A DNA stretch of 64,000 nucleotides from Bidens hawaiensis (Eukaryota > Streptophyta > Magnoliopsida > Asterales > Asteraceae): positions 62,001-126,000 of the forward strand of contig JAIQDT010004978.1 in NCBI GenBank assembly GCA_021521415.1, read 5' to 3'. The position numbers and the translations under genes are program-made. The notes below the pieces were generated by a model, which did not search any database, was not told the origin of the DNA, and saw nothing but the letters and a program-made list of their open reading frames with translations. Shown piece after piece: positions 1 through 10,349 of the stretch. Position 1 is the first letter of the stretch, and each line of letters starts with the position of its first letter.

Positions 1-111
1 AGACTCAAACATAACGAATTAGTCTAAATAACATTAAATATTACATTAAAATAATCAAATAAACATTAATGATAATTACAAAGACTCTAGACGCAAAACC
101 GTGCACAAACA
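1..111 (-). repeat. Element A 3' LTR, terminal 111 bp
   Basis: These bases are identical to 38682-38792, the end of the other LTR of element A. The LTR edge is fixed at 111 (ending ...acaaaca on the plus strand) because the two copies diverge at the next base. The rest of this LTR, about 459 bp judging from its 570-bp partner, lies left of the window. Confidence 0.9.
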
Positions 112-126
112 GACACCCCCTCGTCT
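112..126 (-). promoter_or_regulatory. Polypurine tract of element A
   Basis: On the minus strand the sequence GACGAGGGGGTGTC abuts the 3' LTR. A purine-rich run directly before the 3' LTR is the expected primer for plus-strand DNA synthesis. Confidence 0.7.
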
Positions 127-145
127 TGAGCTCTTTGTCTTTAAC

Positions 146-3100
146 TTATTTGAAACGCTTTGTCTGCCAATCTTTGCAACTATGAATCCCATGTTCATGG
201 CATACACGAACAACACGTTGGAATTGCATAGCCAGGTCGTAATCTTCTTGGCGTTCAAACAAAATCTGCTTCCTGTATAGCACGTCATTGTCTGTCACTG
301 ATAAATTAACCAACCACATCGGATCGATTATCTTGATGAGCTCAGTCTGTAGTCCTTGACCACGAACAATAACGGCCTCGCCAGTACGATTGTCATAGTA
401 CCAACGGTTGAAAGACAGATAAATATCTTGAGGCATTGTCTTCACAGGAACTCTTTTCATTGTCTTTGGTGGCTTCACTTTCAAAACAAGTTTCTTCCAG
501 CCGGTCCTTGGATCAATCTCATTAGTACGTTTACGTCTTGGGACCTGGGGCTTGAAGAACTTGAAGCCATGATTGACCTCGAACAGTAAGTGTTGATGAA
601 ACCACTCAGCAGTTCGGTTACCCCCACGATTGATAAATGGACGTCTCGCGAGGGTGCGTACATCCCAACGCGGTAGTGTTAGAACATCCATTATCCTCTT
701 GTAATATTGCACACCTTTTTCCCATTTAACAATATATACCTTAAGGTCTGAATCATAGAGCCAGGAGACAATATCACCATGTACCTTAGAAACAGTCTTG
801 AAGGTAGTCATCTGATTTGCCTCAATCCAAGCAGCAGCTGTATCCTTTCTTTCTTTATCTACATACCGAAAAGCACTGATGATCTTATCCACTTTCTGGC
901 GTTTGAACCATCTTTCAATGTCATCATCAGTCACTTCTTTTAGTGAAGGAACAGTTCGCTGCACAATCTTCTCCAAATCATCCTCAGTTTCTTTAATTAC
1001 GTCTTCATGGAATGCCGGAGCACCTTGATCAACATTTGCGTGTTGATACAAGTCCGGGTACTCTTCAGCTGTAACATCTTCCATCTCAATCTCCTCGTTC
1101 TCATAAATAAAATCCGTATCCATAAATAACGGATCATCTTCCATTTCGTTCTCATTGATCACTTCGACATCGGGCTCAGTCTCTAATGCAGTCAGCTGAT
1201 CGTCATTTAGCCCAAGTAGAATCGAGATCTGCTCCCTTGTCAAGGATCTAACCACAAACTCACCGATCTGTATCTCATCTCTGATTACCACACTTCTAAC
1301 CATCCCCAATTCATCAATAAATATCACCGTGTTAGCCTCAATCATTTCTATTGGCTTGGCCGCTGTTGGATCTTGAAATGAAATTATCTGTTTGTTTGAA
1401 TCATCAGCGCCACTCACACCAGCACCAGAGGATGAACCATGCGATTGTTTAGGCTCACCTCCTGCATCAGACTCGTCAGGATCATCATCATCATTTTTGA
1501 GTTTCTTGAGGGCATCTTCTTTACAAGTTAATTGTAAAATTAACTCATCTTGTTCTTTTAATTTCACCCCCTGAGACTCAACAATCGCACGCAACGACTT
1601 GGTCTCCTGCTGGCAGAACGAAATGTAACTCATCATTTTTCGTTGATTCTCCATGAGTCGTTCTTGATTGAGTCGGTCAGCTGCCATTTGATTTTCATAT
1701 AAGTGTAACAGATTAAGCAGCATTTCCGTTTGACGTCCAGGTGACAAATTGTATACAGATGGATGAACTGGTTGAATAGGTCCCTGAGGCCGAGTGATTC
1801 TCATGAATGAGACATCACTAGGCAGAGGCGGAGGAAAAGTAGTTGTTGGCAGAGGAGGAGGTCCCATTGTAATGGTGGAGGAAACAGTTGACAGCACAGC
1901 AGGAGGCCTCGGTATTTCGGTCAACGCCATTTGAGGAATTAAACCGAGCCTCTCATGTGACACCATCGTCGTGGTCAAAGTAAGCATCGGAGTGCTAGTA
2001 GTTAGCGGCACCGCCGAGCTTTGAGTAGTTGATTGACGAGGTGGTGGTGCACCAATAATTACACCAGCCCCAGAGGACACACGGGGCTTCTTTGGTGGCT
2101 CATCAGTAGCTACAGCCTTACCTTTTCGTTTTCTTTCTTGCTGAGCTTTCATGGTGGCAGCTAGAGCAGCATCAACTGCATCTTGTTGTTCTTTCAGAGC
2201 TCGCTCACCAGCTCCATCATCACCATCACCATCGTTACCATCATCATCCCCACCATCATTGTTCCCACCTTCTCCCCCTTCACGCTTGGAATCCGAGTCA
2301 TCATGGATCCAGCGCTCATTAGGAGGACATACATAATCTGGATTGATTATATGACCAATCATCCTTTTGTCCTGTGGCTTATCCTTTCGATAAATCAACA
2401 TCCGATGCACCGTTTCAGCTTTCATATGTTCCATATCAAGAACATCGTTCACCAACGATCGATCAATCACCAAATCCGGTATCAAATCTTGAATAATTAA
2501 TTGTAGAAAGCGTTGATACATCAAGAACTTCTTTGACGGTAGAGTTTGCTGAACTTGCTCTTTCAAATGATCAAAGATGAGTTCTGAATAGTTAAATGGC
2601 TTGTTCAGGAATAAAGCAACAAATGCCGATTGTAAGCTCAGTCTACATTCATCGAAACCCCCGCGACGTCCACTCAAGCAATGAAGCAAGACATGCAGCA
2701 AATACTTGTAAGGTGGACACAACCCATTCTTGTTCAACATTGATCGACGAATATCACCCCCATAATTTAATCTTGTGAACAGCCCCCTAACCAGCGTCCT
2801 GTCAAATTCACTTGGGTAATCATCACTATCGTTAAATTGAAGTACCCGACGAATGACCTCAACATCAATCGTGATCGGAAGCTGATTAATTGTAGCTTGA
2901 ACCCAATTATTTTCCTCAACATATACTGCCGTGTTCCAGAACTGCCTGATTATACTAAGGTACACCTTAGGTTTAGCAGTGATTGCATAATGTATCTTTG
3001 AACGGCGTAAGAAATTCAACATAGCTCCGAACGTCCTTAAATCAGCCACATCATGATCGACGTAAGCACATATGTTGTGCTTCTTATCGAACGGTAATAG

Positions 3101-3190
3101 AATCATTTCGACTTGTTGAGCTTGTTGTGGTGGTTGTCCTTGTGGTTGTTCTTGATGAGGTTGTTCCTGTGGTTGTTCTTGTTCAGCCAT
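146..3190 (-). CDS. ORF3 of element A (1014 aa, third Copia gene, nuclear-type protein of unknown function)
   Basis: An uninterrupted 1014-codon frame lies between pol and the 3' LTR in the element's sense. It is homologous to the third ORFs of B (24785-27577) and D (47863-51175). The N-terminal module is residues ~45-240, with SGRRGG at ~173-178 and MYQRFLQ at ~224-230. A Gln/Glu/Pro-rich start, an acidic Asp/Gly tract (~310-328), an NLS-like basic patch (~353-370, KRKGK and PKKPR) and a Pro-rich linker follow. Next come a probable coiled coil (~490-570), an acidic stretch and a C-terminal module (~790-1010). I see no signal peptide or transmembrane segment, so the env-like label often given to such ORFs is not supported. 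ACAG, a possible splice acceptor, ends 6 nt before the ATG. The function is unknown. The frame is fully open although gag and pol of the same element are damaged. Confidence 0.85.
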   Translation of the reverse strand: MAEQEQPQEQPHQEQPQGQPPQQAQQVEMILLPFDKKHNICAYVDHDVADLRTFGAMLNFLRRSKIHYAITAKPKVYLSIIRQFWNTAVYVEENNWVQATINQLPITIDVEVIRRVLQFNDSDDYPSEFDRTLVRGLFTRLNYGGDIRRSMLNKNGLCPPYKYLLHVLLHCLSGRRGGFDECRLSLQSAFVALFLNKPFNYSELIFDHLKEQVQQTLPSKKFLMYQRFLQLIIQDLIPDLVIDRSLVNDVLDMEHMKAETVHRMLIYRKDKPQDKRMIGHIINPDYVCPPNERWIHDDSDSKREGGEGGNNDGGDDDGNDGDGDDGAGERALKEQQDAVDAALAATMKAQQERKRKGKAVATDEPPKKPRVSSGAGVIIGAPPPRQSTTQSSAVPLTTSTPMLTLTTTMVSHERLGLIPQMALTEIPRPPAVLSTVSSTITMGPPPLPTTTFPPPLPSDVSFMRITRPQGPIQPVHPSVYNLSPGRQTEMLLNLLHLYENQMAADRLNQERLMENQRKMMSYISFCQQETKSLRAIVESQGVKLKEQDELILQLTCKEDALKKLKNDDDDPDESDAGGEPKQSHGSSSGAGVSGADDSNKQIISFQDPTAAKPIEMIEANTVIFIDELGMVRSVVIRDEIQIGEFVVRSLTREQISILLGLNDDQLTALETEPDVEVINENEMEDDPLFMDTDFIYENEEIEMEDVTAEEYPDLYQHANVDQGAPAFHEDVIKETEDDLEKIVQRTVPSLKEVTDDDIERWFKRQKVDKIISAFRYVDKERKDTAAAWIEANQMTTFKTVSKVHGDIVSWLYDSDLKVYIVKWEKGVQYYKRIMDVLTLPRWDVRTLARRPFINRGGNRTAEWFHQHLLFEVNHGFKFFKPQVPRRKRTNEIDPRTGWKKLVLKVKPPKTMKRVPVKTMPQDIYLSFNRWYYDNRTGEAVIVRGQGLQTELIKIIDPMWLVNLSVTDNDVLYRKQILFERQEDYDLAMQFQRVVRVCHEHGIHSCKDWQTKRFK

Positions 3191-3404
3191 GATTTACTGT
3201 ATAAATAACAAACCGTTCATAAGAATAGATAACACACAATATATCCAAAAATATGTGTAAATTAAACTATTTACTCGTATTAGACAATTTATATACTTTA
3301 ATTAAATTAAATGAATATTCAATCTTGTAAATTAATTAAAAAAATATAAATATATTTTATTTTTTATTTTTATTTTTTTTATTTTTATTTTTTTTAATTT
3401 CATT
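3191..3404 (-). other. ORF3 proximal leader, AT-rich
   Basis: This is non-coding AT-rich sequence, including T-rich runs near 3355-3402. In the element's sense it precedes the ORF3 start, with a candidate 3' splice site (TTATTTATACAG, AG at ~3197-3198) immediately upstream of the ATG. Confidence 0.5.
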
Positions 3405-3655
3405 CGTTAACAATCACACTGAATCGTTATACAAAGATAACGAATCAGGCGATTCGCTATCAAGTAAATAACTTAACGAACTGGACCTAGCGAATCACTA
3501 AATAAGTTAACGAACTAAACTCTAGTTCGTTATATTTTAAGCGAATCAAACTCTGATTCGTGTGACATCTTATTCGCTAAGCTAGTTCGTGTGAAATCTT
3601 AACGAATTGGACACGAAACAGTTCCAATTCGCTAAGACTAACGAATGGTCAAAAT
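3405..3655 (-). repeat. Dyad-repeat cluster in the ORF3 leader of element A
   Basis: Many copies of taacga, gcgaat and their complements form inverted pairs. One example has ten-base arms (taacgaacta / tagttcgtta) separated by about five bases near 3507-3531. Similar pairs such as cgaatca...tgattcg follow. The same words are concentrated upstream of the ORF3 TATA box (4262-4535), in the LTR (38478-38690) and in the gag leader (37075-37775), and are not obvious in the coding frames. Confidence 0.8.
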
Positions 3656-4226
3656 TAAGACTTTTTCTTTGACTTCACAAAGTCAAGGTCAAAATTATTA
3701 AGAACAATAATAGTCAACAATTTAAACCCAGATTCAATTAGACCATAATTGTCGTCGAATCAACAAGATAATCAGCTCGTTAAGCTCGGAAACACACTCG
3801 TTAATGTAGGTGAATGAGATTGAGACTCATTACCCAAATGTGTTAATAATCAAACGAACCAACAGTGAATATCAAGAACACATAACAATAATTAACCCAG
3901 CAAACAATAATCAAATATTGATTAGAGTCCACCAAGGGTATCGGAAAGTGATTCCGATCAAAATGATAACAAAATCAGACAATTAATAACATAAATTATA
4001 CACAGAACGGTTTCAAAGGTTCAAAACCCTAAAATTACATAATTCAACAGTTAAATCAATGTCATTTTTAACGAAAATGATATCGCCAAGAACATTTATA
4101 CCTTAGAAACTCAAATTGATCTTTGAAATGTTCAAACTTAAAGATCGAAAATATCAGAGAGAATTTGAATAGATTCTGAAAGATGAAGAAAGAAGACGAA
4201 CGGTGGAATACTATTCGTTATCTTGT

Positions 4227-4235
4227 CTTATATAG
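4227..4235 (-). promoter_or_regulatory. TATA box of a probable internal ORF3 promoter (element A)
   Basis: The minus strand reads CGCTATATAAGAC, a good plant TATA box, about 1.04 kb upstream of the ORF3 ATG and directly downstream of a dense dyad-repeat cluster. Elements B and D have a TATA box at the equivalent place. A good splice-donor-like AAG/GTATAA lies a little downstream near 4103, so a leader intron ending at the acceptor before the ATG is possible. Use as a promoter is inferred. Confidence 0.55.
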
Positions 4236-4261
4236 CGATACACGAAACCCTAGGCACAACT

Positions 4262-4535
4262 TGCACGAATCAGACGATTCGTTTAACTTAAGGTTAGCGA
4301 ATTAGCCCATTCGCTAACTCAATTCGTTACCTTATGTTAGCGAATCACAATGTGATTCGTTAAATTAAAGATAGCGAATCAAGACATGATTCGTGTCATG
4401 ATTCGTTAAATATGTATAACGAAGAGATGATTCGTTACAGAGTGCGGAAGCGAATTAGGTTAGCGAACCAGATACTAGTTCGCTAAAGAATCATCTAGTT
4501 CGTTAACCATACATAACGAATTGATTTTTAGCGAA
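4262..4535 (-). repeat. Dyad-repeat cluster upstream of the ORF3 TATA box (element A)
   Basis: There are repeated gattcgtta, tagcgaatca, attcgctaac and their complements, many as inverted pairs (for example the gcgaatca...tgattcgt types near 4330-4400). The cluster ends about 25 bp upstream of the TATA box, the same arrangement as in the LTR of this element. Confidence 0.8.
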
Positions 4536-5027
4536 TTAAACCCGTTTATTTAATTTTAAATTAAATAAATAAATGAATAAATTAATGAAATAAATCAATA
4601 AGTTAAATTATCGAGAAACCCTTATATCCCGACAACCTAATACGTTAAAATTGTTTCAGATTTCCGAAACTTAACTTAAAAATTTATTTAAATATATTGT
4701 ATAAAGAAGACGAAAATATTTTTGATATTTTGTAAAAATAAAGAATTAAAGAATGTATTTACAGAAGAATATCCAATCCTCTAAAATAGACCATCTTTTT
4801 GTGTTTTTCAATGATTTTATCAAAAGCAGTACATATTTTTGTATTTTTGTTGAGTTTGAGCAGAGAATCATATTGACCAAATTGCCCTTCCATCACAGTT
4901 TTATATTTCAGCGATATTATGACTGGCGATAAGTCGGTCATTGATATTGTTGTCCACATAAATCTAATAACACACATTCAAGTATTTTTGTGATATGATT
5001 AAATAGTTCAATTAGAGCACAGAATAT

Positions 5028-5600
5028 CAGAAGTTATCAGCCTCTAATCTCAGTTCAAGCTTAATTTGATTTTTGCCAAATCACCCTAACTTGACTTAAA
5101 CCATTATATTGTTGATCAAAAATTTGATACCAATTGAGAAATTTTGAGCAATGCATCAAGTTTCCTTTACTGTGAGTGAGTATGCACGAGTCCATCTGTC
5201 GGCTTACATACATTGTATCCCCTGGGGTCCGTTTCTTAATGGTATTAAGATGCACGCAAGGGAGGAACAATTGTATGGCTAACAACGGATTTTGATCAAG
5301 TCAGTAATTTAAATTGTACGAAGTACAGCGGTGATCAAGTTTAATGACTTTGGGTTTGCTCTAGAAAGCGAGTGAAATATTCATGCATATGAATACCCAG
5401 ATAGTTAAGTCGCATAAAGACTCACAGTGTCCAGAATCATAACGCTTGTTATTTGCTTTATTTGATTTTTGGGTGATCAACAAATATAAGGCTTGAGTAT
5501 GACTGGTTATTACATTTCTGCCATCCTCACCAAGACTTTTGCTAGAGACTAACACCCCTTTCAATTTGGCGTTTCTTTATGTTTATATCACATACTTTAC
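5028..5600 (-). other. Conserved pol-ORF3 intergenic region (element A copy)
   Basis: Two blocks align by eye with the intergenic regions of B and D. Block 1 is ~5473-5528 (minus strand GGCAGAAATG...CCAGTCATAC). Block 2 is ~5028-5095 (minus strand GTCAAGTTAGGGTGATTTGG). The elements are otherwise too diverged for non-coding DNA to align easily, so constraint is likely. No long frame is open across it in this copy. Confidence 0.55.
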
Positions 5601-6271
5601 TCTACTGGGTTGTTTTAAGACCTACCAATGCACCAATGCAATTAAGCACACAGTCTTTTAAGCTTACTTTTTGCTGAACTTGGAGTCAAAATAATCAATG
5701 TACTATCATTTTCTCTTTTTGCTTCAAAAACTCAAAATTTTGAGGAGCATAAAAACAAAATAAAGATAAATTTAATCGCCCCAGTTAACTTAAGTTAATA
5801 AATAAATGGCTAACCTTCAATTCACAAGTGAATTATAGGACCAAGACATGCAAGCATGCTTTACAAACTTAAATAACCGACATAATTTTCAGCGAGAAAA
5901 TAATCTAAAAATCTTTTTTGATTTTCTCTGTACAAACTTTAAAAACACAATATTTTTGTCTTTTTCAAATTTCCTATAAACAAAATAAACTTCACAATCT
6001 TTTTGGATTTTCGGATTTTTCTGTACAAAAACATAAATCACATTATTTTTAGTTTTTCAAAATTTAAAATGTTTTTGATTTTTCTAAATTTTAAAGGAAA
6101 AAACTTAAAGAACAGAAATCACAATATTTTTGGAATTTTTCCTTAATTTTTAATGTTTTTGGATTTTATCTATACAAACGAAAACACATTCTTTTTGTAT
6201 TTTCTAGATTTCTCCCCTAAAATCTAAAACATAAAATAAAACTAAATCTATAAAAGCAAAAAAAAAAAAAA
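5601..6271 (-). other. AT-rich spacer 3' of pol (element A)
   Basis: This is non-coding sequence with many short runs of A and T (ctttttgatttt-like words recur between 5890 and 6200) and an A-run at 6260-6271 next to the pol stop. Apart from a short stretch near 5655 resembling the aagcttaaaag block of B and D, I see no recognisable feature. Confidence 0.4.
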
Positions 6272-7277
6272 TTATCCTAATTTTAGGATCTCAGCAAGGG
6301 TCTTCAATCCATTTAAACCAAGCAAAAAAGTAAAACGTGTTTTATCGAACGCTTTGGTAAATAGATCGGCTTTTTGAAAAATTTGTGTGCACTTTCTCAA
6401 GATCAATTAATTTCTTTTCATAACAATCCCGTATAAAATGATATCGAATCTCGATATGTTTCGTTTTAGAATGTTGTACGGGCTTCTTGGTGATACTTAT
6501 AGCAGCAGAATTATCAATCAAGATGGGAGTAGTAAGAAACTTCAAACCGTAGTCGCGAAGATGTTGTTGTATCCACAGAACCTAGGAACAGCAACTCGAG
6601 GCTGCAACATATTCAGCTTCGGCGGTTGAAGTAGAGACCGTTGTCTGCTTCTTACACTGCCAGGAAACAAGCCGGTTTCCTAAAAATTGACATCCTGCAG
6701 TCGTTGATTCGAAGTTGATCTTGCATCCTCCATAATCTGAGTCTGAGTAGGCGGTAAAATCGAAAGTATTATCGTTGGGGTACCATAACCCGATGTCAGG
6801 ATTTCCCCGTAGATATTGCAAAATACGCTTGACCGCTGCCAGGTGAGTCACTCGGGGACTAGCTTGATACCTTGCACACACACAAACAACAAACATTATG
6901 TCGGGTCGAGAAGCAGTTAAATACATTAGAGAACCAATCATAGCACGATAAAAGGTCGGATCAACAGTATCCTCCAATTCATCCGGTGATAAATTGTGAC
7001 CCACTGGAAGAGGAGTTGAAAGGATTTTTCCGGCAGTTATCTTGAATCGGCTCAAGACATCGTTCACATATTTAGTCTGATGAATGAAGATTCCCTTATC
7101 AGATTGATGAACCTGCAGCCCTAAAAAGAAATTCATCTCTCCCATCGAGCTCATTTCGAACTTGGTTTGCATGGACTTCTCGAATTCCTTACATAAAGTG
7201 TCGTTTGTAGACCCAAATATAATATCATCAACAAAAATCTGGACTAGAAGAAGATCATCACCAACAGTTTTATGAAA
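6272..7277 (-). pseudogene. pol: Element A pol, 3' part: RT C-terminal half and RNase H
   Basis: In the element's sense this continues the RT broken by element C. It has the catalytic FVDD box (a YVDD variant) at ~7233-7222, the Copia RT tail with a TASRPDIMF-like stretch, then RNase H with YSDSDYGG, the STAEAEY motif and a C-terminal DLFTKAFDK-like end. A frameshift near 6370 separates the last ~35 codons, and the frame ends at a stop at 6272-6274. The upstream end of the exon is cut by the taaag target duplication at 7278-7282. It was ancestrally one reading frame with 19125-21442. Confidence 0.85.
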
Positions 7278-7282
7278 TAAAG

Positions 7283-10257
7283 TGTAACACCCCGTAACCG
7301 CAGCGGAAACGTAAACGGGATGCCACAGACACATCTGATATCAACCACATTGTTTATAAAGAAAACTTAATACATTAATATACTTCAAATTACATTATCT
7401 CGTATTTCATTACCGTCTAGGTGATACACACATCATACCGTACGATACATAATTCTACGTAATATAATGTATCCTAATATCCCACACACAAATCTTACAC
7501 ACATCAAGCACTTAGCACGTAAGCAATCACTTCATCTTAGTTGTACCTGAAAAGCATGTGAGAAAACGGGTCAACTACGAATAGTTGGTGAGTTTCACAA
7601 TTGGAGTAAACCTTGATAAATCAATATCATAATATAATATTATCTGGGGACACTGTTAACCCAGTACTGTACCCTTTCCGGGGGCAATGTTAACCCAGAA
7701 ACACCTCTTTGGACATCTGGGGACACTGTTAACCCAGTACTGTACCCATTCCGGGGGCAATGTTAACCCAGAAACACTTCTAGAGACATCTGGGGACACT
7801 GTTAACCCAGTACTGTACCCATTCCGTACGATTCCCGTACAATCAAATATTTATAAATACACGCAAATCCATGCGTTCAGTATGTACTTAAACATTTCAA
7901 TAGTAACATGCTTCCGCCCCGGGAAAATATTTGAAAATAATTCAGAAAAAAGGGCTTGTGAAACTCACCTTAGCACATGCAAGCAGGTAACAACCATCAT
8001 TATCAGTTAACACGTCCAATCTGTAATATGATTCCTACGATCGTTATTATACAATTATTGTTTATATAATCTTTAACCGTATCAACCGGTACATCTGGGG
8101 ACACTGTTAACCCAGTACTGTACTCGTTCCGGGGGCAATGTTAACCCAGAACACTTCTCCGGACTCAGATTGTGTTTTCGTTTGGAGTTCATTAGTCAAA
8201 ATTAATATTAGTTCGTTTCCCCGTTTAGCGTGCCTAGCACGGCTATCCGTTTTTACGTTTCAAAAATGAGTTTGGTCACACATGACCCGAAAATAGAGGT
8301 TGACTGATAATTTAATTAGAGTTGTGAAATTAGAGCTCGGTTTAGACGCCCCGATTGGCCGCGGGACCCGTTTCCGTGTTTAGTGCACCGGAAACTGTTA
8401 AATCGTTTAAAATTACCCAAATCATCCGAATTATTTTCGGATGATTTATTTTTACTTGTTTAACTCAGTTATATGAAAATAGTTCATTTTTAGGGTTTTT
8501 ATACACCGGTCAGCTCGTTTAGGTGAACTTTACCCGTTTACGCGTTTTAAACCTTAAAAGTTTGTTTTTTCACAAATAATTATCCGTTTAATCTCGGATC
8601 TTGAAATTTTGCACAAATCACTTTTTGACAGTGGGAAATTTTATAAAAATATTTCTAGAATTAATTTTCATATTTAAAATTTATTTATCTATTTTTAAAC
8701 ACCATTTAAACACTAAATATGTCGTAAATACCAAACGACCTTAGAAAAATCTCAAATTTTTGCTGGATGTCCCCTGCCATCCACATAGTCCCCTGTAATT
8801 TTTCCAGAACCAAAATCTCTTTTTACATGCCATTTTGCACTAAAACCGATCTAGAAAACCCTAGAACTCGTTTAACCGAAAAGCCTACTTAGACTTCTCC
8901 AACTGACCTAAAATTTTGTGTGTGACTTTTACATGTTATAAAAAGCTTATCTGCAATTTTCCAGAATTTTTCATGATATTTGACTATTTTTCACCGTTTT
9001 TAGCCAAAACCGAGCATTAAATTCACCAAATATTCATCCTTTGTCCAAAAATTACCAAAAATTCACAGAACTCATATTTTCATGTATTTAACACCTCTGT
9101 AAAATTTCATGACCTAACTCTAAACCATCCACAATCTGTCCAAAAATCCATAACCGAACATAAACCGAATATACCTTTCGTTTTCCGCCACTACAAGCTA
9201 CAAACTCGTCTTTACGCCTTATCTACCACTAAATACAGAACCTACAGCCAACATACCACAATACCAAGCAAGTTACACTCACAATCAAGCCTCTTACACT
9301 ATAGTTTCGGTTATTGCTTCAAAACTAAAGTTTAAACCGTAAAAATTCGTTTTTGGTTCGTTTAACTCCTTTCTTGGACCAAGATCCCTTGTATAACCCG
9401 TATACATCACTTGATCATGCAAGAATCGGTTTTCATCTTTGAAACCTCATTTTCTTGCAAATAAACTCAAGAAACGAAGATGGAAACGTAAATAACTCGA
9501 TTTTTACCTTACTTTTATTGCTACAATCTCGGGTTTTTAGATCATGAAGTGGAGAGAACACAAAGATTTTGCAATGGTTTGATAAAAAAAAAAATGAAAG
9601 GCATGGGGTTTATCCCCCTTAGGCCGATCGGAAGTGTGAGGGGGGTGGGGTGGGACCCACCCCTTCATTCTTAGCCACATGTTTGGATATTCGCAATCCG
9701 GATAATGTTTTGGATAATCTGGTTCAGTTCGTTTTTCGGTTAAATGTTTAATTCGGCTTAAAACTAGGCTAAAACGGTCGTTTTCGGCTTAAAAATGAAA
9801 TTTATATAAAACCGACTTAAAAACTTTAAAAACTTAAACCATGACATTTATTAACTTAAAACATCATATTATTAATAATTGCGCATCTTTTTCGGCTTGA
9901 TCGATCGTCTCTTGCTCGGTTTGGTATTGAAGGTTTCGTTTAATGTACCGATGTACCATTAAATCGAAATTCTTTTTATGTGCTTTAATTCACTTATCAC
10001 GAAGCATTAATGCTCCGTAAAATCACTAAATATTATAGATATCGTCTATAATTGAACCCTCGATTCGTTCGGGTTTCAATAACTATCGATCAATTAATCG
10101 CATATTCAATACGATGAATTATATATTCACGTACAATCAATACAGTGTACCATGTATTCTCGTATAATTACTATGGTAATTCATGTACCCGACATTAAAT
10201 ATAACGTAACTATTGTCTACCGGTTAGGGTATGTCTGGTTTCGTTGGAATCGTTACA
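7283..10257 (-). repeat. Element C 3' LTR (2975 bp)
   Basis: It matches 16148-19119 along its whole length and has TG...CA-type ends (tgtaacaccc ... cgttaca). It contains a 73-bp tandem repeat at 7642-7860 and a further partial copy near 8092. Open frames inside it have no coding character. Confidence 0.92.
7642..7860. repeat. 73-bp tandem repeat inside the element C LTR (copy 1)
   Basis: Units begin atctggggacactgttaacc at 7642, 7715 and 7788, a 73-bp period. Each pairs a ggggacactgttaacccag half with a gggggcaatgttaacccag half, so the unit is itself a diverged duplication. A single unit recurs near 8092-8155. It lies in the LTR and is therefore duplicated at 16507. Confidence 0.85.
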
Positions 10258-10275
10258 TTCTCCTCCCGTTAAGAA
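10258..10275 (-). promoter_or_regulatory. Polypurine tract of element C
   Basis: The minus strand reads AACGGGAGGAGAA immediately before the 3' LTR, the expected position for the plus-strand primer of this Gypsy element. Confidence 0.65.
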
Positions 10276-10349
10276 ATTTCTTCCTCGAAATTTTTCACGC
10301 CCACTATCCCCTTCCGAGAGAAAGGTGGGGGTTTTTCCTTCAGAATTCA

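Noticed and set aside
1..111. Using the identity of the visible A LTR ends as evidence that A is young
   Set aside because: Only 111 bp can be compared, and C inside A already has about 1.2% LTR divergence, so zero differences over 111 bp is not informative.
146..3190. ORF3 as a retroviral-type envelope gene
   Set aside because: I see no signal peptide, transmembrane anchor or glycoprotein-like layout; basic NLS-like and acidic regions point to an intracellular protein.
7687..8010. A 107-codon frame present almost identically at 16552-16875
   Set aside because: It lies across the 73-bp tandem repeat in both LTRs of element C. The duplication comes from the LTR pair, not from a conserved gene.
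7642..8155. Regularly spaced repeats that could suggest a CRISPR-like array
   Set aside because: Units are directly contiguous 73-bp tandem copies without spacers, inside a plant retrotransposon LTR.
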